Of a stretch of DNA of 64,000 nucleotides, positions 45,844-59,940 are shown in pieces. This DNA is from Cerrena zonata. Lineage: Eukaryota > Basidiomycota > Agaricomycetes > Polyporales > Cerrenaceae. The translations under genes and the position numbers were made by a program. The stretch lies in assembly GCA_038087015.1 (NCBI GenBank), contig JASBNA010000005.1, positions 1,178,001 to 1,242,000 of the forward strand. Direction: 5' to 3'. The notes under the pieces were generated by a model, which saw only the letters and a program-made list of their open reading frames with translations, was not told where the DNA came from and made no database searches. The stretch's first letter is position 1, and every line of letters starts with the position of its first letter.

Positions 45844-46544
45844 ACTTCGACCGTCTAGGCTTTGCATTATCATGATGTTATGTTATCACTACTCCAAGTC
45901 TTTGTGGTCTTATTAACAACGACACATCGACTCTCACCTCTCACCCCCACAAGATGATCTGTGTTTTCCCAAAATGTGACTCTGCATTTCTTTTGCAAGT
46001 AGATTTGTTTCTGTATGTGTAGTTTATTTTTTGCTGGTATTTACCTTCCCGACCTCTCTCGCACTTTTTTACCCTCTCTCCTCCGCTTTTATACACATTA
46101 TCATTTATACGTAGTAGCAGCATCTCGTCACTTGCCTCCAGCTTCGAAAAGATGGACGGTGAATATAATGGCTCTGGTCTTGGTGGATGCTGTATCACTT
46201 TCTAGATCGTGTGTAATGTGTGAGCTCGATAACGACTCGGACTTGTAACGATCATCGACAAGACTCTAAACTTGACGACATGACTCTTGCTCGGGTCTTT
46301 CTCAATACTATGTCCAATGATCTCAGTTGCTGAACACGACTGATGCTATACTGTTTCGTCTACTATGATATGTATGACACCCTGCACTGGTAATGGGGGT
46401 TCCCAACATGCCGGCCAAGACATCACAGAGGACTCGGAGCGCTGCCAGCAGCAGCGGAGTACTTTCTGCCGATGCATGATGACACCTAACTCCGTTCCCC
46501 AATTTTCAATACCTAACACACACTGACACTTTCTTCTCTCCCAT
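45844..46544. other. Intergenic, no gene seen
   Basis: NAB2 3' flank and promoter of the AAA gene, with a T-rich and CT-rich stretch near 46020-46090. Nothing coding was recognised. Confidence 0.45.
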
Positions 46545-49322
46545 ATGTATTCTGCTGCACTTACTTCCAAACGCCTGCTGGCAAGCAGGACCACCCCACT
46601 CAAACCGACTTCGCTTATTCAAGTTTCTCCGCTGAGCACACGTGCAAGCAAACACGGTCGCGGACGTGAACGTCCACAATACCTGCTTCAGAGAATTGTA
46701 CCACAACAGTATAGACGGGTACTCTCGCAAACTCCACCGCCGACTGAGGATTCGGAGAAGGGGGAAATCGCCAGTGACAAAGCATCCAAGCAAGGTGCTC
46801 AATCTTCCTCATCTTCAGCGAATTCACAGTATCAAGTCGCAACTGGCTTCGCAGGCGGCAATCCCTTTTCTTCTGGCTCGAGTGTGACTGATGCTGTCCT
46901 AACAACTGTCGCTGGTATTGGTCTGGGTATGTGCTATATTCTTGTTCTTGTACATATGGCGCTGTGGTAGCGCTGTCCAGCTCGGAATGCTCTGAATTTA
47001 CGTTGTTCCCTGACTGTTAGTGTTCTTTGGCGGTGTGGCTTATCTCGCGTGGTACAAGAAAAACGTGCTCGACAAGGTACGTCTCTTCTGTGATTGAAAT
47101 GAGACCGTGTCTTCAGTTGACAGAACTCAATCGCGACTGAATAGATCGAAATCGCGTTCGCGGCAGGATACGACCCTGCACTAGAACTAGCGAGCCATGG
47201 AAAGCACAGAGATCCCACCATACCGGAAGAATTGGACTGGGATATGGACGGTCCCTGGACTCAACATTTACGTCGGAAAGAACAGGACGCTGTTGACCAG
47301 ATAGTTCACGGAGCCGAGACAGGGCATTATTTCATGCTTCTCGGTCCCAAGGTACGTTCATATCAGTATGACAGGCCACTATTAACGGAAGCTGAAGTGA
47401 TAATATTATAGGGAACAGGAAAGACGACCATGATATTTGATGCGATGCAACAATGTCAGGCTGAGGGCGTGGCAATCTGTGACGCTCACCCTGACTTGGA
47501 AGTGTTCCGACTGAGATTGGGCAAGGCTTTGAATTACGAGTACAATGAGGACTCGCAAACGGGTTTATTCCAGCGCCGTGATCCTCGAGAAGGTATGTTT
47601 AATGAAACAAGTAGCAGGTGAACACCTTTTTGAACGAGTTGTTCTAGGCGGGGCTGCACTTGATATCGAACGAGGTATGCACAGCTCCAGAATACAAACA
47701 TGACTTCGACATTCATTTTCGACGTCATAGCAATGAACAAGCTGGAGAAGGTTGCACTTCGTTACTCCAGACGAACCGGCAGACCATTGGTACTGATCAT
47801 CAACAATGTGCAATTCTTCAAGAATGATGATGACGGCCGCAACATGCTGCTGCAACTACAACAACGCGCGGAGGCATGGTCAGCTAGTGGTTAGTGTTCC
47901 CCACTTTATTTTGGAATTATCCCCCTACAGTAGTCCCCTGCTTCGGAACGCTCTCTCTGACGTATACGGCGCTCTTATACTGACACCCAGCCTGCAGGTA
48001 TTCTCACCTTTGTCTTCAGTTCGTACGTATACTAACCTGATTATGACCTCACACTATTGGTCGAGACTGGACTGATTTCTCACCGTGCAGGGACGATTTC
48101 TGGCCATTCTTTGTAATGCGTAAGCATGTCTCGAGTCACCTGAACGCTAAATGCTACTAATGTCCGTTCTCCTATCCTTGCAGGCAAGAATGCGAGCAGA
48201 ATGCATGTACGTTGCGCAGCCTTTCTTACGTATACCTACGGATTTTGTGCACACGACCCTGACAAAAACAATACGCGCTATCCTGACAGGTTTTGTCCGT
48301 TTATGACCTTGACCGAAAAGAAGGTCTGAGTGCCTCGAAACGCATGCGGATGAATGCTCAGAGGAAACGCGAAGAGGAAGACGCGTTCCAAGAAGTGGTA
48401 GACCTTGTGGGCGGTCGTCTATCCTATCTTGGCAAGGCTTGTAAATCGAAAGACATGGTTTCTACTGCAAAACATATGCTGCAAGTCGAGAAGGCGTGGC
48501 TGTTGAGTCAAATTGGTCTGATCCAAGACTGTGATGATGATGTGATGGATGAGGTACGTTCGTCAGTTGAACCCACAGTGTGAATTTTTATGAGTAACAT
48601 GTTGGTCTTCTAGCAAAAATGGAGCTCGTGTTCGTGGCTCCTGTTGCGAGAATTTGTCAAAATGCGACAAGCAGATGAGCAGAGAATCCGTGATGGTATC
48701 GCTGTGGGAATACATACACAAGAAGATTTGGAGAACCTGCCTTTGCCTAAGATCCCATATGTGAGTATTTACCAGCACGTTTTCTCTTTTGATTGGCGTG
48801 CACCTATTGATTGAAACCCTTTCCTTCATAGTACCAATGTCGCCAAATCATGACTAGACCCGACTTCTTGGAAGGTGAAATTTATACCCCAGACCCTTGA
48901 CTTGAAACAATTCGCTAAGATGATCTACAGACCTCGACAGGGCAAATATCATCGCCATTGATGTGAGCCGATTTCGCAGCTAACGCACCTATCCCTCCAC
49001 ATGTCTGATTTTGCCTTTCATTTTCCCCTTCTTAGATCAACCATGACGTTACACCAGACTCCCTGCTCCTACTTCACGCAGCAAGAGAAGTGGTGGAGGA
49101 AGAAGATTTTGATGAAGTGTTGGAGGCCGTGCGTGATCGTGTAGACGAAATTGAGAGTTTGCACAGGACGAGAGAACTAACGGTTTGTCTTCCACGTTCT
49201 ATTGATCCTAAAGGAAAGATTTGGGTTGCTGACATTTTGCGCAGTTCAAGGACGTGAAAGATGGAGACCGAGTTTGGCTATCGGTCGACAAGGGTGGAAC
49301 TCGTCTAATTGAGAGCAAGTAA
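46545..49322 (+). CDS. Mitochondrial membrane-anchored AAA/Orc1-like ATPase
   Basis: A fungal P-loop ATPase with a predicted mitochondrial presequence (MYSAALTSKRLLASRTTPLK, basic and hydroxylated, no acids) and one membrane helix split by the first intron (VLTTVAGIGL/VFFGGVAYLA then WYKK). The ATPase core has Walker A LLGPKGTGKTTMIFDA, a Walker B-like strand LVLIINNVQFF and a later GILTFVFSSDDFWPF strand. The C-terminal half reads as a winged-helix/AAA C-terminal extension (DVVGGRL-type LVGGRLSYLGKA, SLLLLHAAREVVEE) and ends LSVDKGGTRLIESK. At least twelve exons join in frame with no indel seen. The Walker B acidic pair is replaced by Asn-Asn, so catalysis may be weak or use another residue. 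The role is likely in mitochondrial inner-membrane or protein quality control, by inference. Confidence 0.78.
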
Positions 49323-52300
49323 CCTAGAACCCTCCAAGTCCTTGTTCCCCTTTCACACAGACACCATTTGGACATAGTCTCTGGTTTCTCTCGGGCGGAA
49401 CTCTGGGTCCCACCCTTTGTGAGAGTCGTCGAAGCGCAGCAAGGTATTTCATGAGTCCGAGTTCGACCTGTACACGCACGTTATGTGCCCCACACACGCC
49501 ACTTCGCACCAAGTTCCCTCGAACTACCACGGGGAATGTTTCTACTAAGGCCTTCTATGTGCGTACTTTAATTTACGCCTAAACGGTTGTTGTACCGCTT
49601 GCTCTGCGTGTTGGTTCCTCGGTTTGATCAACTAGAAGGACGAGTCTGGTACGAAGGTACCCTGGAACCAAGCCCCAAGCCAAGAATATAACCGCTAGAA
49701 GTTTGCGGACCATCCTTAGACTCAGGGGATTGCTGTAGTGAGACATACATGCCGGCGGTTCGGTATCTCGACAACTGTGTTATAGAAGTGGAATCACTCT
49801 GGGGTTCGGCTCTGCAGCTGACTTTGCACATGTCCCCAAGGTTCGCATACAGTACATTGAACGGGCTACCGCATTGTGGTCTCCGTCTAAACGCTATTAA
49901 ACCCTGACCATCTAGGGTGCCTAATTATACCATCAGAAGTTTCTAGACGGGACTACTGCCGACCTTTTTGCAGGGTGAACTTGGGAAAATCAAACTACGA
50001 CACAATTACTTTCCTGCGTCCAGTGACCAGGGCTGCTTTGGTAAGAGGGACCCACAGATCACCACGATTTTACACTTAGCGTCCGTATGTTTCATTTTCC
50101 GTTGCTGGGCCCTACAACATTATCGACGCATACAGCGACCCGAATATCCGGTAGTGACAGTACTTATATATGCATCAGGCCGTATTCATGTCTTTCGGTG
50201 TCACTGTCTTATTTTATCCTTCTGATGATATCGATACTCCGACAGGTGTTTGCAATAATCTTTTTACTTTATTTCTTGAAGATCTACTAAGTGCTTCCGG
50301 CGGCCTTGCAGACAGAACATGCCAGATTAAGCCTCGACGACTCACGAACTAATATTATATTCCGGTGGCATCAGAAATTGCCATGCGTCCTACAGAGTCC
50401 ACCGCAAAGTCCGAAGGTCTAAATGGTCGCATAGACCAACTTGGGATAAGTGAGGCTACCAGTGCGATGTGCGTATCACATCATTATACCTTGTTAACTC
50501 CATGGCCCCGACGTCAGAAAGTCAATATTCCTTCCGAGTCGGTAATCTAAAAATCGAGAAAATCCTTTGGGTCGTCAACATCTTCTCGCCGTGCGTCATG
50601 TGAACAATAGCGGACACTTAACATTTCATCGTCGCCCCTCTCTTCTATTTTGCTTAGAAAGCATAGACGGCCATCGATACATGACCGTTACCGTTCCTGT
50701 ACGCCTCCGTCAATTCAACAAAGGGTGGCGTTGGAATGAGAGGGTGCTATCCCAAGAGGGACATGATGAACAATCGTTCATCGATCCAACATAATCCACC
50801 TTCCATCTCGAGACAATCGCGGTAGAGATAACAAGAGAGTATCGTAGCACGTTCAATTGGAGAGCTGAGTTTGGAGAATCCCTTATGAATGCCAGGAGGC
50901 TTAATTAGTGTCGTAGCCGGTAGGATCTGCATCCTTACTTGGTCAACGGATGAATGGTAGAAGGCCATCTGACTCGAACGTGTTCCAGATGTGCAGCCGA
51001 CGATATGAGTAGCCCGTTTGTGATACTCATCCAGCGGTACCAGACAATCTGTCGAAATCTCTAGGCCAGAAGAGGGCCTAAAGGTACCGGCTTTCGGTTG
51101 CGAAAACTTCCGAAGATAGAGAGGACCTCCTTCGGGAAATAAGCATCCAAGAGGATCCGTTATTGGTTTCAGGCTTTCAGCGACTGCAGCGGGTAAAGTG
51201 CGGACGTATGAAACAAATATTTAGAGCGTAGAATAGTCCAGAGGAACACTGGCTGGGTCGCATCATGATCGTGGCTACAGGGACATATTCAATAGTTCCA
51301 TATTTGGATGTGATCTTGGGAAAGGGGTCTCTATATAACGTGGGAGTCTTACCTGTCGATAGCATCACGTCTTTGACGAACGCCTATCTGTCCAACAACG
51401 AAGCCGATGCACAGCAAGGGAGCTTTGGATTGGAATACTGTTACCTTGGTAATTCTAGCATGATGCTATTACCATAGGTACCCTTTCCTTGTAGTAGGAG
51501 TGTCCTAGGGAGGTTAAAAATGCCCCGTCCTCGGGAAGTCTCAGACTTTGCAATAAACTTATCACTGATCACCTTCTGGAGCATCATGATGAAAGTGAAG
51601 GGGCTCACCAGGGCTCACTCTCGATAAGTAACGGGGTCTGTCATCGACGCCATCATCTTCCATGTTGAGTTTATCCCAGGGGCAGTCTTTCCTATCGGAT
51701 AACGACCACAATGTCCACAACGGGAGCTCATAGAGATCGGAACGAATGGATTATGATGATGACGTCATGGCTAGGGAAATTAGAACTCAACGCGCTTTCG
51801 TAGGATCTTCCAGTGGCTTCGTGGTCAATGGAGTCTCGTTGCTCATACTGTGGTTTGGATCTACTTCATTACAACTGGGAGTCCGTGATGACGCGTGGGT
51901 ACGAGGCGACCCTTCAATGAGTGGCTCAGTGCTATGCATGAGGCGCAAAGACGGTGGACCAAGTATCGAGACCTGTCTTTGTATTCGAAACCTGATGTAG
52001 ATAGTATAAGCAATTCGAAGCCAGTGTACCATGTCCCAGTGATATCGATCACCGAGGGAACATATATGCATATGTGCACCCGAATCCGAATTTGACAGAA
52101 CATAACATGCTATGTCAGGGTTTTGTGATCTCACCTGACCCTAGGACCCTCGCGGGAGAAACACGCCATAGAAGCATCACTGCGACACCAGGACACTAGG
52201 ATTGATCGTAGATGATCCTGTATCAATATTTCTACTGGCAGTGAAGTATCGGCATGTTAGGTTTAGAAGCGCTTTAGCATTGCTTCTCCGAATATCTAGC

Positions 52301-55300
52301 TATGTGGTTGTGTTTATTCTGTATACACCAATTGATGAGCACGCAAAGGTGAACAATAACGTATTGATAGCAATATCAAGCCCGTACCGGATGAAGGAAT
52401 GTGAATACAATGCTGGACGCCAGGGGGCGCCGCATTGAGACTGCTCCGTAATTGAACGGACTTACTATAAAATTGTGGGTTTGAGACGGCGTAACAGGAA
52501 GGCGCACATATTTATCATCCCCGCCGACGCTCTGGCAGACGGAACAGATATCCTGAGCGTTGTCCGGGATTTAGACAACTTATAAAGTTGTGACATACCC
52601 CTTGATGAGAGAACCAAGCATCGTGCAGGACATGCTCAGTCTGCGGAACAAAAGGTGCCCGAAGGCAAGGCAATCCCTTGACGCATTGAGCCAATTCTCC
52701 ATATAGTGACTGAGCCAAGTGTAACGGAACTACAAGAACCTACGCCAGCTGACTCCCTTCGGGATACGATATTTTACGGAACTGCTTGCACACGACATTT
52801 TACTGACGCAAACTAACTCATGTAGGGTTGCGTCAAACTGTCCGTCGGTGACCGTAAATCGCCTTGAGGGACAGCGGATACCTATGCAGACATCGGTAAA
52901 CAGTCGGCATATAATTTGTGCTTTGCAAACGTACCTTCACGTAGGTAATAAGTAAGCAATACTATACAAAGCGTTCAGTAGAGTTAACATGACCAAGATA
53001 TTATAAACGCACAGCATAGCACCTGTCACACCCACACGATGCCATCGGAAGAAGTCGAGGTTCTCCTCTGAAGTTGGCAGATCTACCCCTCACTGGCTCC
53101 GAAAGCTCATCCAGGTACCCAAGATGCTCCACTTATCCAGATCCAGAGGAAACCAGGCTCTGCACGGTCCCACATAATACGGAGAACTTAGGCATTAGGT
53201 TCAGTTAGGGTCCACTTGTCCCGAACACGAGCGGCAGTGCATGGTTTCAAGCGACAGTCTCGCCGAGTCTCGCTGTGGAGAGTGTTGCAATATGCTGAAC
53301 TCGTCAGAACGAGAGAGCGCAAACTATTTTGAGTCTCGTAGAGCCTATAGACGATCGAGTAGTTATCCGGGTTAATCGTTCTCGAGCGGACACGGAACCA
53401 AAGTCGATGTCCCGGTGGCCGGTGTTCTTGGCCACAACCTCAATTATGAGGGTGAAGAAAGCAATCAATCGCAACTTATGAAGATAAGTTCGAAGCCCAA
53501 AGCACTGCGTTCAATATTCAAGCCATGCGATATGATCGTGCATCCAAAAAAGGGGTCTGGTCCACACAGAGAGTCACTCCAAGTCAATTTGCTGTATTGA
53601 AGCTCCACAGGGGACTCATTTCAAGACGACTCGTCAGCTCTGGAATTTTACTGCCGTCGTGAGTACCAAGCAGGTGCAGGAAGGGCGAACATGCACAGGT
53701 TGTTCATTTCGGGTTATCGGGGCATGGGGACAAAAAGTTGTGGGGTGCCGGAGAACCGCTGATCGAGTTGTAATACAGTGGTACAACAATGTGCGCAGCG
53801 AAAAGAATATCCAAGACGTGGCGGAGTAGGTCACGGAGCATGAGCTGGAATTTTTCAAGGAACAGTGTTGCTCTGATTCTCAATTCACATCCTCAGCCTG
53901 CCGACTTCCTTTTCTGGACAGGGTCTGGTGGACTCGACACCCCGCCGGTGGACTTGCCTTATCCGGGAGACCGCTCCGAATAGGCCGCACGAAAATGAGA
54001 TAATTCACGGGCCGAGAAGGGCATTTTCCAAGCGAGACGAGAGTTGGGTACGAGTCTGTTCCCTTGAGACCTCTTTGTGGATGGGTAATTGTCATTATGG
54101 TACACAAACAAAGAAATGTTTGCAAAAAAGGTCTATTGTCGAAGACAAGTGTCATTTCGCCTACGTACACAAGGATCATAAGGAATGATGGGTGCTAAGA
54201 AAATGAGGTCGTACAATGGGATCCTATGAGATACAAGATGAAATCATATACAACGTTCAAAAGTTGTAATTACCAGGGCTAATAATACGCCTGAACAAAG
54301 TTGTCAGGTGGCGTTCTCTCATTGAACAAGCGATACCACCAAAAGGGGTACATGAGAGTCTTCTCGACTGAGGCGGACAATTAGGAAGGTTGACTCACAC
54401 CACAGTGTGTGGAGGATCAGTCTTCTTGGGAGCAGTACAAAGATACAGTTTGTATTACCTTCCTTGTAAATTTGTACACTTCGCGACGGAGGTCCGTCCC
54501 CTTCAAGTTATCCTTATTCACAAACTTGCAACTTGGCGAAGCGAGTCGAAGAGTAAACGTGTAACAGAGAGCGGCGTCCGCCTGTCGTTTACGCAACGAC
54601 CCCCCGAACAGAATAGAAACGAGTCACATAATATTAAACTTTAAGCGTTCAAAAAGCAAGTATCACCCTCAGCTTTGCATGACGGAGATGAACATGAGGA
54701 AAACGCATTGCTCTTATCCTAGGAATATAAGCGATACGGGAAAGATAGTCGACAGATGGGCGTGGCTCGGTTATCATTTTATAGATCACAGCCAGGCAGA
54801 TACCCAACCTTTATCAGAGGTCAGTTTGAGGATACCGGGCACGTTGTTCTCACCTTTACGACATGACATCACGACTTGCCACAAGGCGATGGGCGTGAGC
54901 GGGTAGAATATTATACCATATCCGGAAAATGGGGACCTACAAAGAAAATAATGCAGTAAGCCTTCCCCAGTCGTTGTCGAAACATCTGATAGTAGATGTA
55001 TACAGCCCTTGCCGAGCTCACAAGGTCCAGTCTGAGAAAGAGAAGAGGCAGGGCATTTATGTTGTTACTCACGGCTATACAATCGGTGTCTAAGAAGTCC
55101 AGTGACCGTGTATTGTTCATTAAAAGGTACTGACCGAGTAGTTGCCGTAGTTATTGCCGGCATAATAGAATGGTAGTTGATGAAAGAATTGTAGGAATGC
55201 TGGCATCCAGACGGAAGAGAGATGGAAGAGAAAGTTGAACGTAAAACAATACAATGGTGAGATTTTGCCTGCGGAGTTAAGGAATTTGTACGTCCTGAGA

Positions 55301-58300
55301 AGACAGGGACTCGTGGTTACTTACGAGGGTCGTATGTACTTCTCAGCGACACATCGGATTATTAACGTATCCTGCACGTAGTAGATGGTGGTGAAGACTA
55401 GAGGGCTGAAATCAAACCTCATCATATATATCAACCAAACCCACACCGCTCGCAACACGGAACAAAAATGTCCGGGGCTCCAACAAGACATGCAAAGCCA
55501 ATCTATCCAGCCACCATGTCGCACTAGTACCAGGGCTCCGACGCGGTCCATGGTGATGGGCACCTGGTGATCTCGGTACAAATGGTGACAGGAAAGACAA
55601 GACAAGACGCGATAGATCACAGAACAGGACAGGGCAGAAAAAGGGACAGCCAGGATCAAGTCGCCCAATGACGAGATTTGATGTACTCCGGAAATCGGGA
55701 GATCGGGATTGGGTGAGTGAGTCCGTGTGTGCATAGAAGAGAGAAAAAGACTGAATTGCAAAAGGGCGTCAGAAATCTTTCGTCGGGAGTGTCGTCAGAA
55801 TTCGGATTGATGTTGGAGCTTTGACGCGTAGACAGTAGCACTTACTGAGCGGTGCGTAGTAAGGCCTATACGTGTGGGCAGTCTGTCGAAGGCTACACCT
55901 GCTGATCGTCTATATAGGTGTACAGTGTGGTCACAGTACCCGCAACGAGCGTCGACGAACAGAAGCCACCGACATTGCTAAGAAGGCGCCAAACTTGAAA
56001 TGGCACTGTACCTCGGGGACCTATATATGCAATCCGTCGAGTTTCATCTTCCCCACTAGGTCAGGAACATCAAAGTGCAAGATCGACGTCATACCATCGA
56101 CAGATGTAACAGAAAGAAGACACATAAAGAGACAGATAATCCGTCGGCATAACTGGTACTCGGTAGGACATCGCCCTTCCTCGCCACTTGAGCGATGTAA
56201 AAGCACATTGGCAGCTCTTCTCCTCATGCACATGGTGAGCCTACTCGGGAGTTCCAGTCGAGACGAAACATGATTTCAAATCCATTTTCTCCAGCCCAGC
56301 AATTCAAAATGGAGAGTGTAGAGCAAATGGACCTGCCGATGAAGGTTCATGAGTATCTTTACATCGTTCGATATCAAAGTTGAACATTACAATTGATAGG
56401 CTATATCCGTGCCGGACCTGTCCAAGCTTCATACCACACAACCCTTTTATATCAGAAGGGGAAGAGTCAGGGTGAGACGAATGGAGAGTTTCCGAGACTT
56501 ACGGGATTAGGAATGGGCTGGCAGGAATGATAGGGCTTGGTACCAGGTACTTATCTGCATCATATAGCGATGATGGGCGGGGAGACCAGGCGCGCTCCCT
56601 CCGGTACTGTGTGGGTATGTGTGTGAGTTGTGAGTTAGAGTAATTCCAATGGAGAGCGAATGAATCATCGGGCTTATTATTACTGTGTACGAGAGAGTCC
56701 GGGTTGAGTGTGATCGGTTACTGTGAGAATTGTAACAATGGGAGTTATACATTTCAGATTCGGGAACGAGTCATGCTCTGGGTTCGCGCGGGCATAGGAA
56801 CAGTCGAGAATGAGTAATCCCTGCATGTGAGTTTGAGGGTTCTTCTTCTGGTTACGAGAGTTTTACGAGAGAATTGGAGTGATCTGCACAGACATTGAGT
56901 TGAGTTTCAAGTCGAATGAATGAGGGGACGAACTTATATTAAGCACGAGACATATCCATACCAAGCGCATACTAGTATATGATATTTCATAGACCCTAAG
57001 TCTGGAATAGGCGAACAAAAGGGACACACCCGGAGAGAACAAAGAAGACCTGACGTCCATCTGGAGAGGGTTACAGTTCACGTTAGTAACACTTCTATCG
57101 TAGTAGGGTTCAGTCAGTCCCTGAATACGCAAGGTTCAAACAACTATAGAGATGACGATCTATGAGTAACGGTTCGTCAATATGGTCACAGCTTCACAGA
57201 ACACGAATAAGGCTAGGAAACGAGGAACGGTGATTAATTCATGATCTGGACTATGAGACCACGTTGCTATTACAGCAGAAGAGTAGAACATCAGAGCAAG
57301 AGAACAGCAGAACAGCAAGCAGAGCACGAGGACAGATGAACAGAATGGTAGTTGGCAGCAGACGTTTAGACGGCCATAGTGATAGTCTGAAAGTGATTGC
57401 ATCGCAAGCTCGTGGCGCGAAGGAAAAAGGATGATTGAACGTGGTAGTTCTACATACCAGCCTGAGGCTTCCTATGCAGCAAGCGAGCGGTAAGTACAGT
57501 CCGTTTCCAATTCGAGCCTCGGAGCACTAACCCAGCAAGCCCAAGAGAGCGATGTTCCATTGAATCATAACTATATCACGGTATATGCGTATATAAATGT
57601 ACAAACCCACCAAGATCCGGACGCCGATGAGATAAGTATTGAAGGCACCTCAATCATGGATCGTAGAAACGCGATTGGTACTGAGTGTAGGCCCTGGGTT
57701 CTCTTGAATCTCCGGTACGAACGGTCACGATTCTAGTGCCCGTACCATCTGAGTCTCGTTCGCACTGCGCAGCGGCTTGAAGGAAACGAGAAGAGCCGGG
57801 TTCAGAGGAGAACGAAGAAGAAGACCAAGTGAATCATTGAACTATCGAACATGGTAGGGCCAGGGACCAGAGATGGAAATAGACTTGTGGCCTGAGAGAT
57901 ATGATAGAGAATGATAGAGTACGAGGGTGCTGATACTAATAGCGCTATAGTATAGTAGTAGAACGCGATGATCAATGTACAAGTTGTCACATCAGGAGGG
58001 GAAGTCTACACTCCTAGAAAGGACTTGTTACATTGCAGTCGAGCTCAGGACGCTTGTCTGAGGCAAAGTGACACTTACTATTGGAGTTGAAGTGGGCTAG
58101 GAACAGAAGCCAGGTCAGGAGAGATCTGATCTGGTAAATCGAAGGATGGTTATTACGGTGAATACGGACGATGTAGCCGATGAGGGTGGTGAATGCGGTA
58201 TTACTAGTTACTATAGTACCGAACATCGACCCTGCAGCCTACGTATACATCGTCGATATTACCGATGATAACCGATGAGGAAGCCAAGAGTCTCTATCGT

Positions 58301-59170
58301 CCACGATCACACTATCGTACGTGGAGATTGCCAAAATGAAGTACTACTGCTCGGGAACAACCAGGGGAGACGGGGCGAGGCGAAGCATGAAGCTTGTCCG
58401 AGTGACAACCACATGCAAAAAGTCATAACCAGACACCCCGGGGGAACCGAGAGAACTAGAGAACCCTGGTGCGTGAGTAGCGGATGGGTCGCGATTGGCA
58501 AGAGGGGACTCGAAGAGCCTGAGATGTCAAGAGTAGATTGCTCAGGTGACCTAATATCTCGGGTCTGCCATGCCATGGCTAGTGGTGGGACCGTCTACTG
58601 CCCTTGATGCCCTTCAGAGACTCGGATAAATATTGAAAGTGTTTATATAGACGATGGCAATGCATGGTGACACGCCAGACTAGGTTGACTGTTGGCAATT
58701 GGCGGTTTGACGTATTGGTGCCAGTGGTGGACACGGTTAGAGTTGAAGTTGGAGAGCATGCCGGTAGTTCGACAAGTATGAGAGCCCGAGGTGTTGCCTG
58801 TTGACATATGCGTGAGTCTCAACATTCGCAAACCATATCATCAGGCATAAATGCTAGTAGCAGCTGGTTGAAAAGGTGAGGTAACATGGAAGTCTCAGTT
58901 ACGACAAGAAGAATAATGATACGTATGATGATGACAGTACTTATCAACTTCCTAATCCTAAACACGTACGTACAAAAACACAGTATCCGGAAGTAACCAC
59001 TACGATTGCCAGCCATAGTAATCGGTTGCAGATAGACCGGTGATAGCGTCGGAAAGTATCTCCAGCCTGAGCCTACCTACATAATGATGATAGAACCCTA
59101 GTAAGAGAAACACGCATGCATGAAACAAAATCCAATAAATAAAACCTTGTATCGTAGACGTCGACTTGCA
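49323..59170. other. Gene-poor region, about 10 kb, nothing confidently coding
   Basis: Open frames are all below about 150 codons, sit on both strands, and I recognise none as a known family. Two spots read slightly more protein-like. On the plus strand at 53640-53835 there is RTCTGCSFRVIGAWGQKVVG, then a stop. On the minus strand at 58226-57802 there are hydrophobic stretches (NTAFTTLIGYIVRIHRNNHP; LIIAFYYYTIALLV) with possible splice sites. They may be relics of membrane proteins. I see no tRNA or transposon protein here. Confidence 0.45.
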
Positions 59171-59189
59171 GAATGAGGGTTGCGGCGCT

Positions 59190-59940
59190 ATGACATTACG
59201 GCCTTGTGCGTTTTTGCATATGATATGAATGACAGTAGGCATGATAGACAGAAGCATGGGGGGAAGGAATATGATATAAAGGTCTGAACCACGCGAGAGA
59301 GTCCGAGGGCATGATGCCAGTCGAAAGTACTGGTATATCCGAGTCTGTGTAGTTGGTGGTGTTTGAGCGAACGACTGTCTTCTCGAATCACAAGCGTAGT
59401 GGTGTCTATCGTCAGTGATCACGGCATATATAAACCCTATTATCATAGACGCAGAGGGATCCTAGGTCCTGGCGGCATAGAATTACGAGACGTACGACTC
59501 ACGAGTACAAGAGAACCAAATCGAGGCCGGAGGAATACGACCTTATGCCATTTTTCATATGATATGAATGACAAGAGACATGATAGACAGAAGCACGAGT
59601 ACGAATATCATATGAAGGTGCAAACCACGCGAGAGAATCCGAGGACATTATGGTTGGAAGAGTCGGAAGTACTGGTATGTCCGTGTCCGTGTCTGTGTAG
59701 GTCGTCACTGCTATCATAGACCTGGAGAGGTCATAGGTCCTTCCTAGGAGCATAGAAGTACGAGAGATGCGAGTAAAGGGAATGAAATTGAGGTCGGAGG
59801 AGAGTATCATATGAAGATATATGCCATGCGAGGAAGCCCGAGTCTGTGTAGGTGTTCGTCATCAGTACCAGTAGGATCCCTACTATCATAGGTCTTTGAA
59901 AGGGGTCCCAGGTCCTAGGAGCATAGAATTACGAGAGGAG
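59190..59940. repeat. Degenerate tandem repeat, about three units
   Basis: A unit containing CATATGATATGAATGACA, CATGATAGACAGAAGCA, CCACGCGAGAGA, CCGAGTCTGTGTAG-like sequence, then TATCATAGAC...GGTCCT and CATAGAATTACGAGA occurs at about 59190-59490 and 59535-59770. A shorter, more diverged copy lies at about 59800-59940. Unit length falls from about 300 to 170 bp by internal loss. No coding potential is shared among units. Confidence 0.75.
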
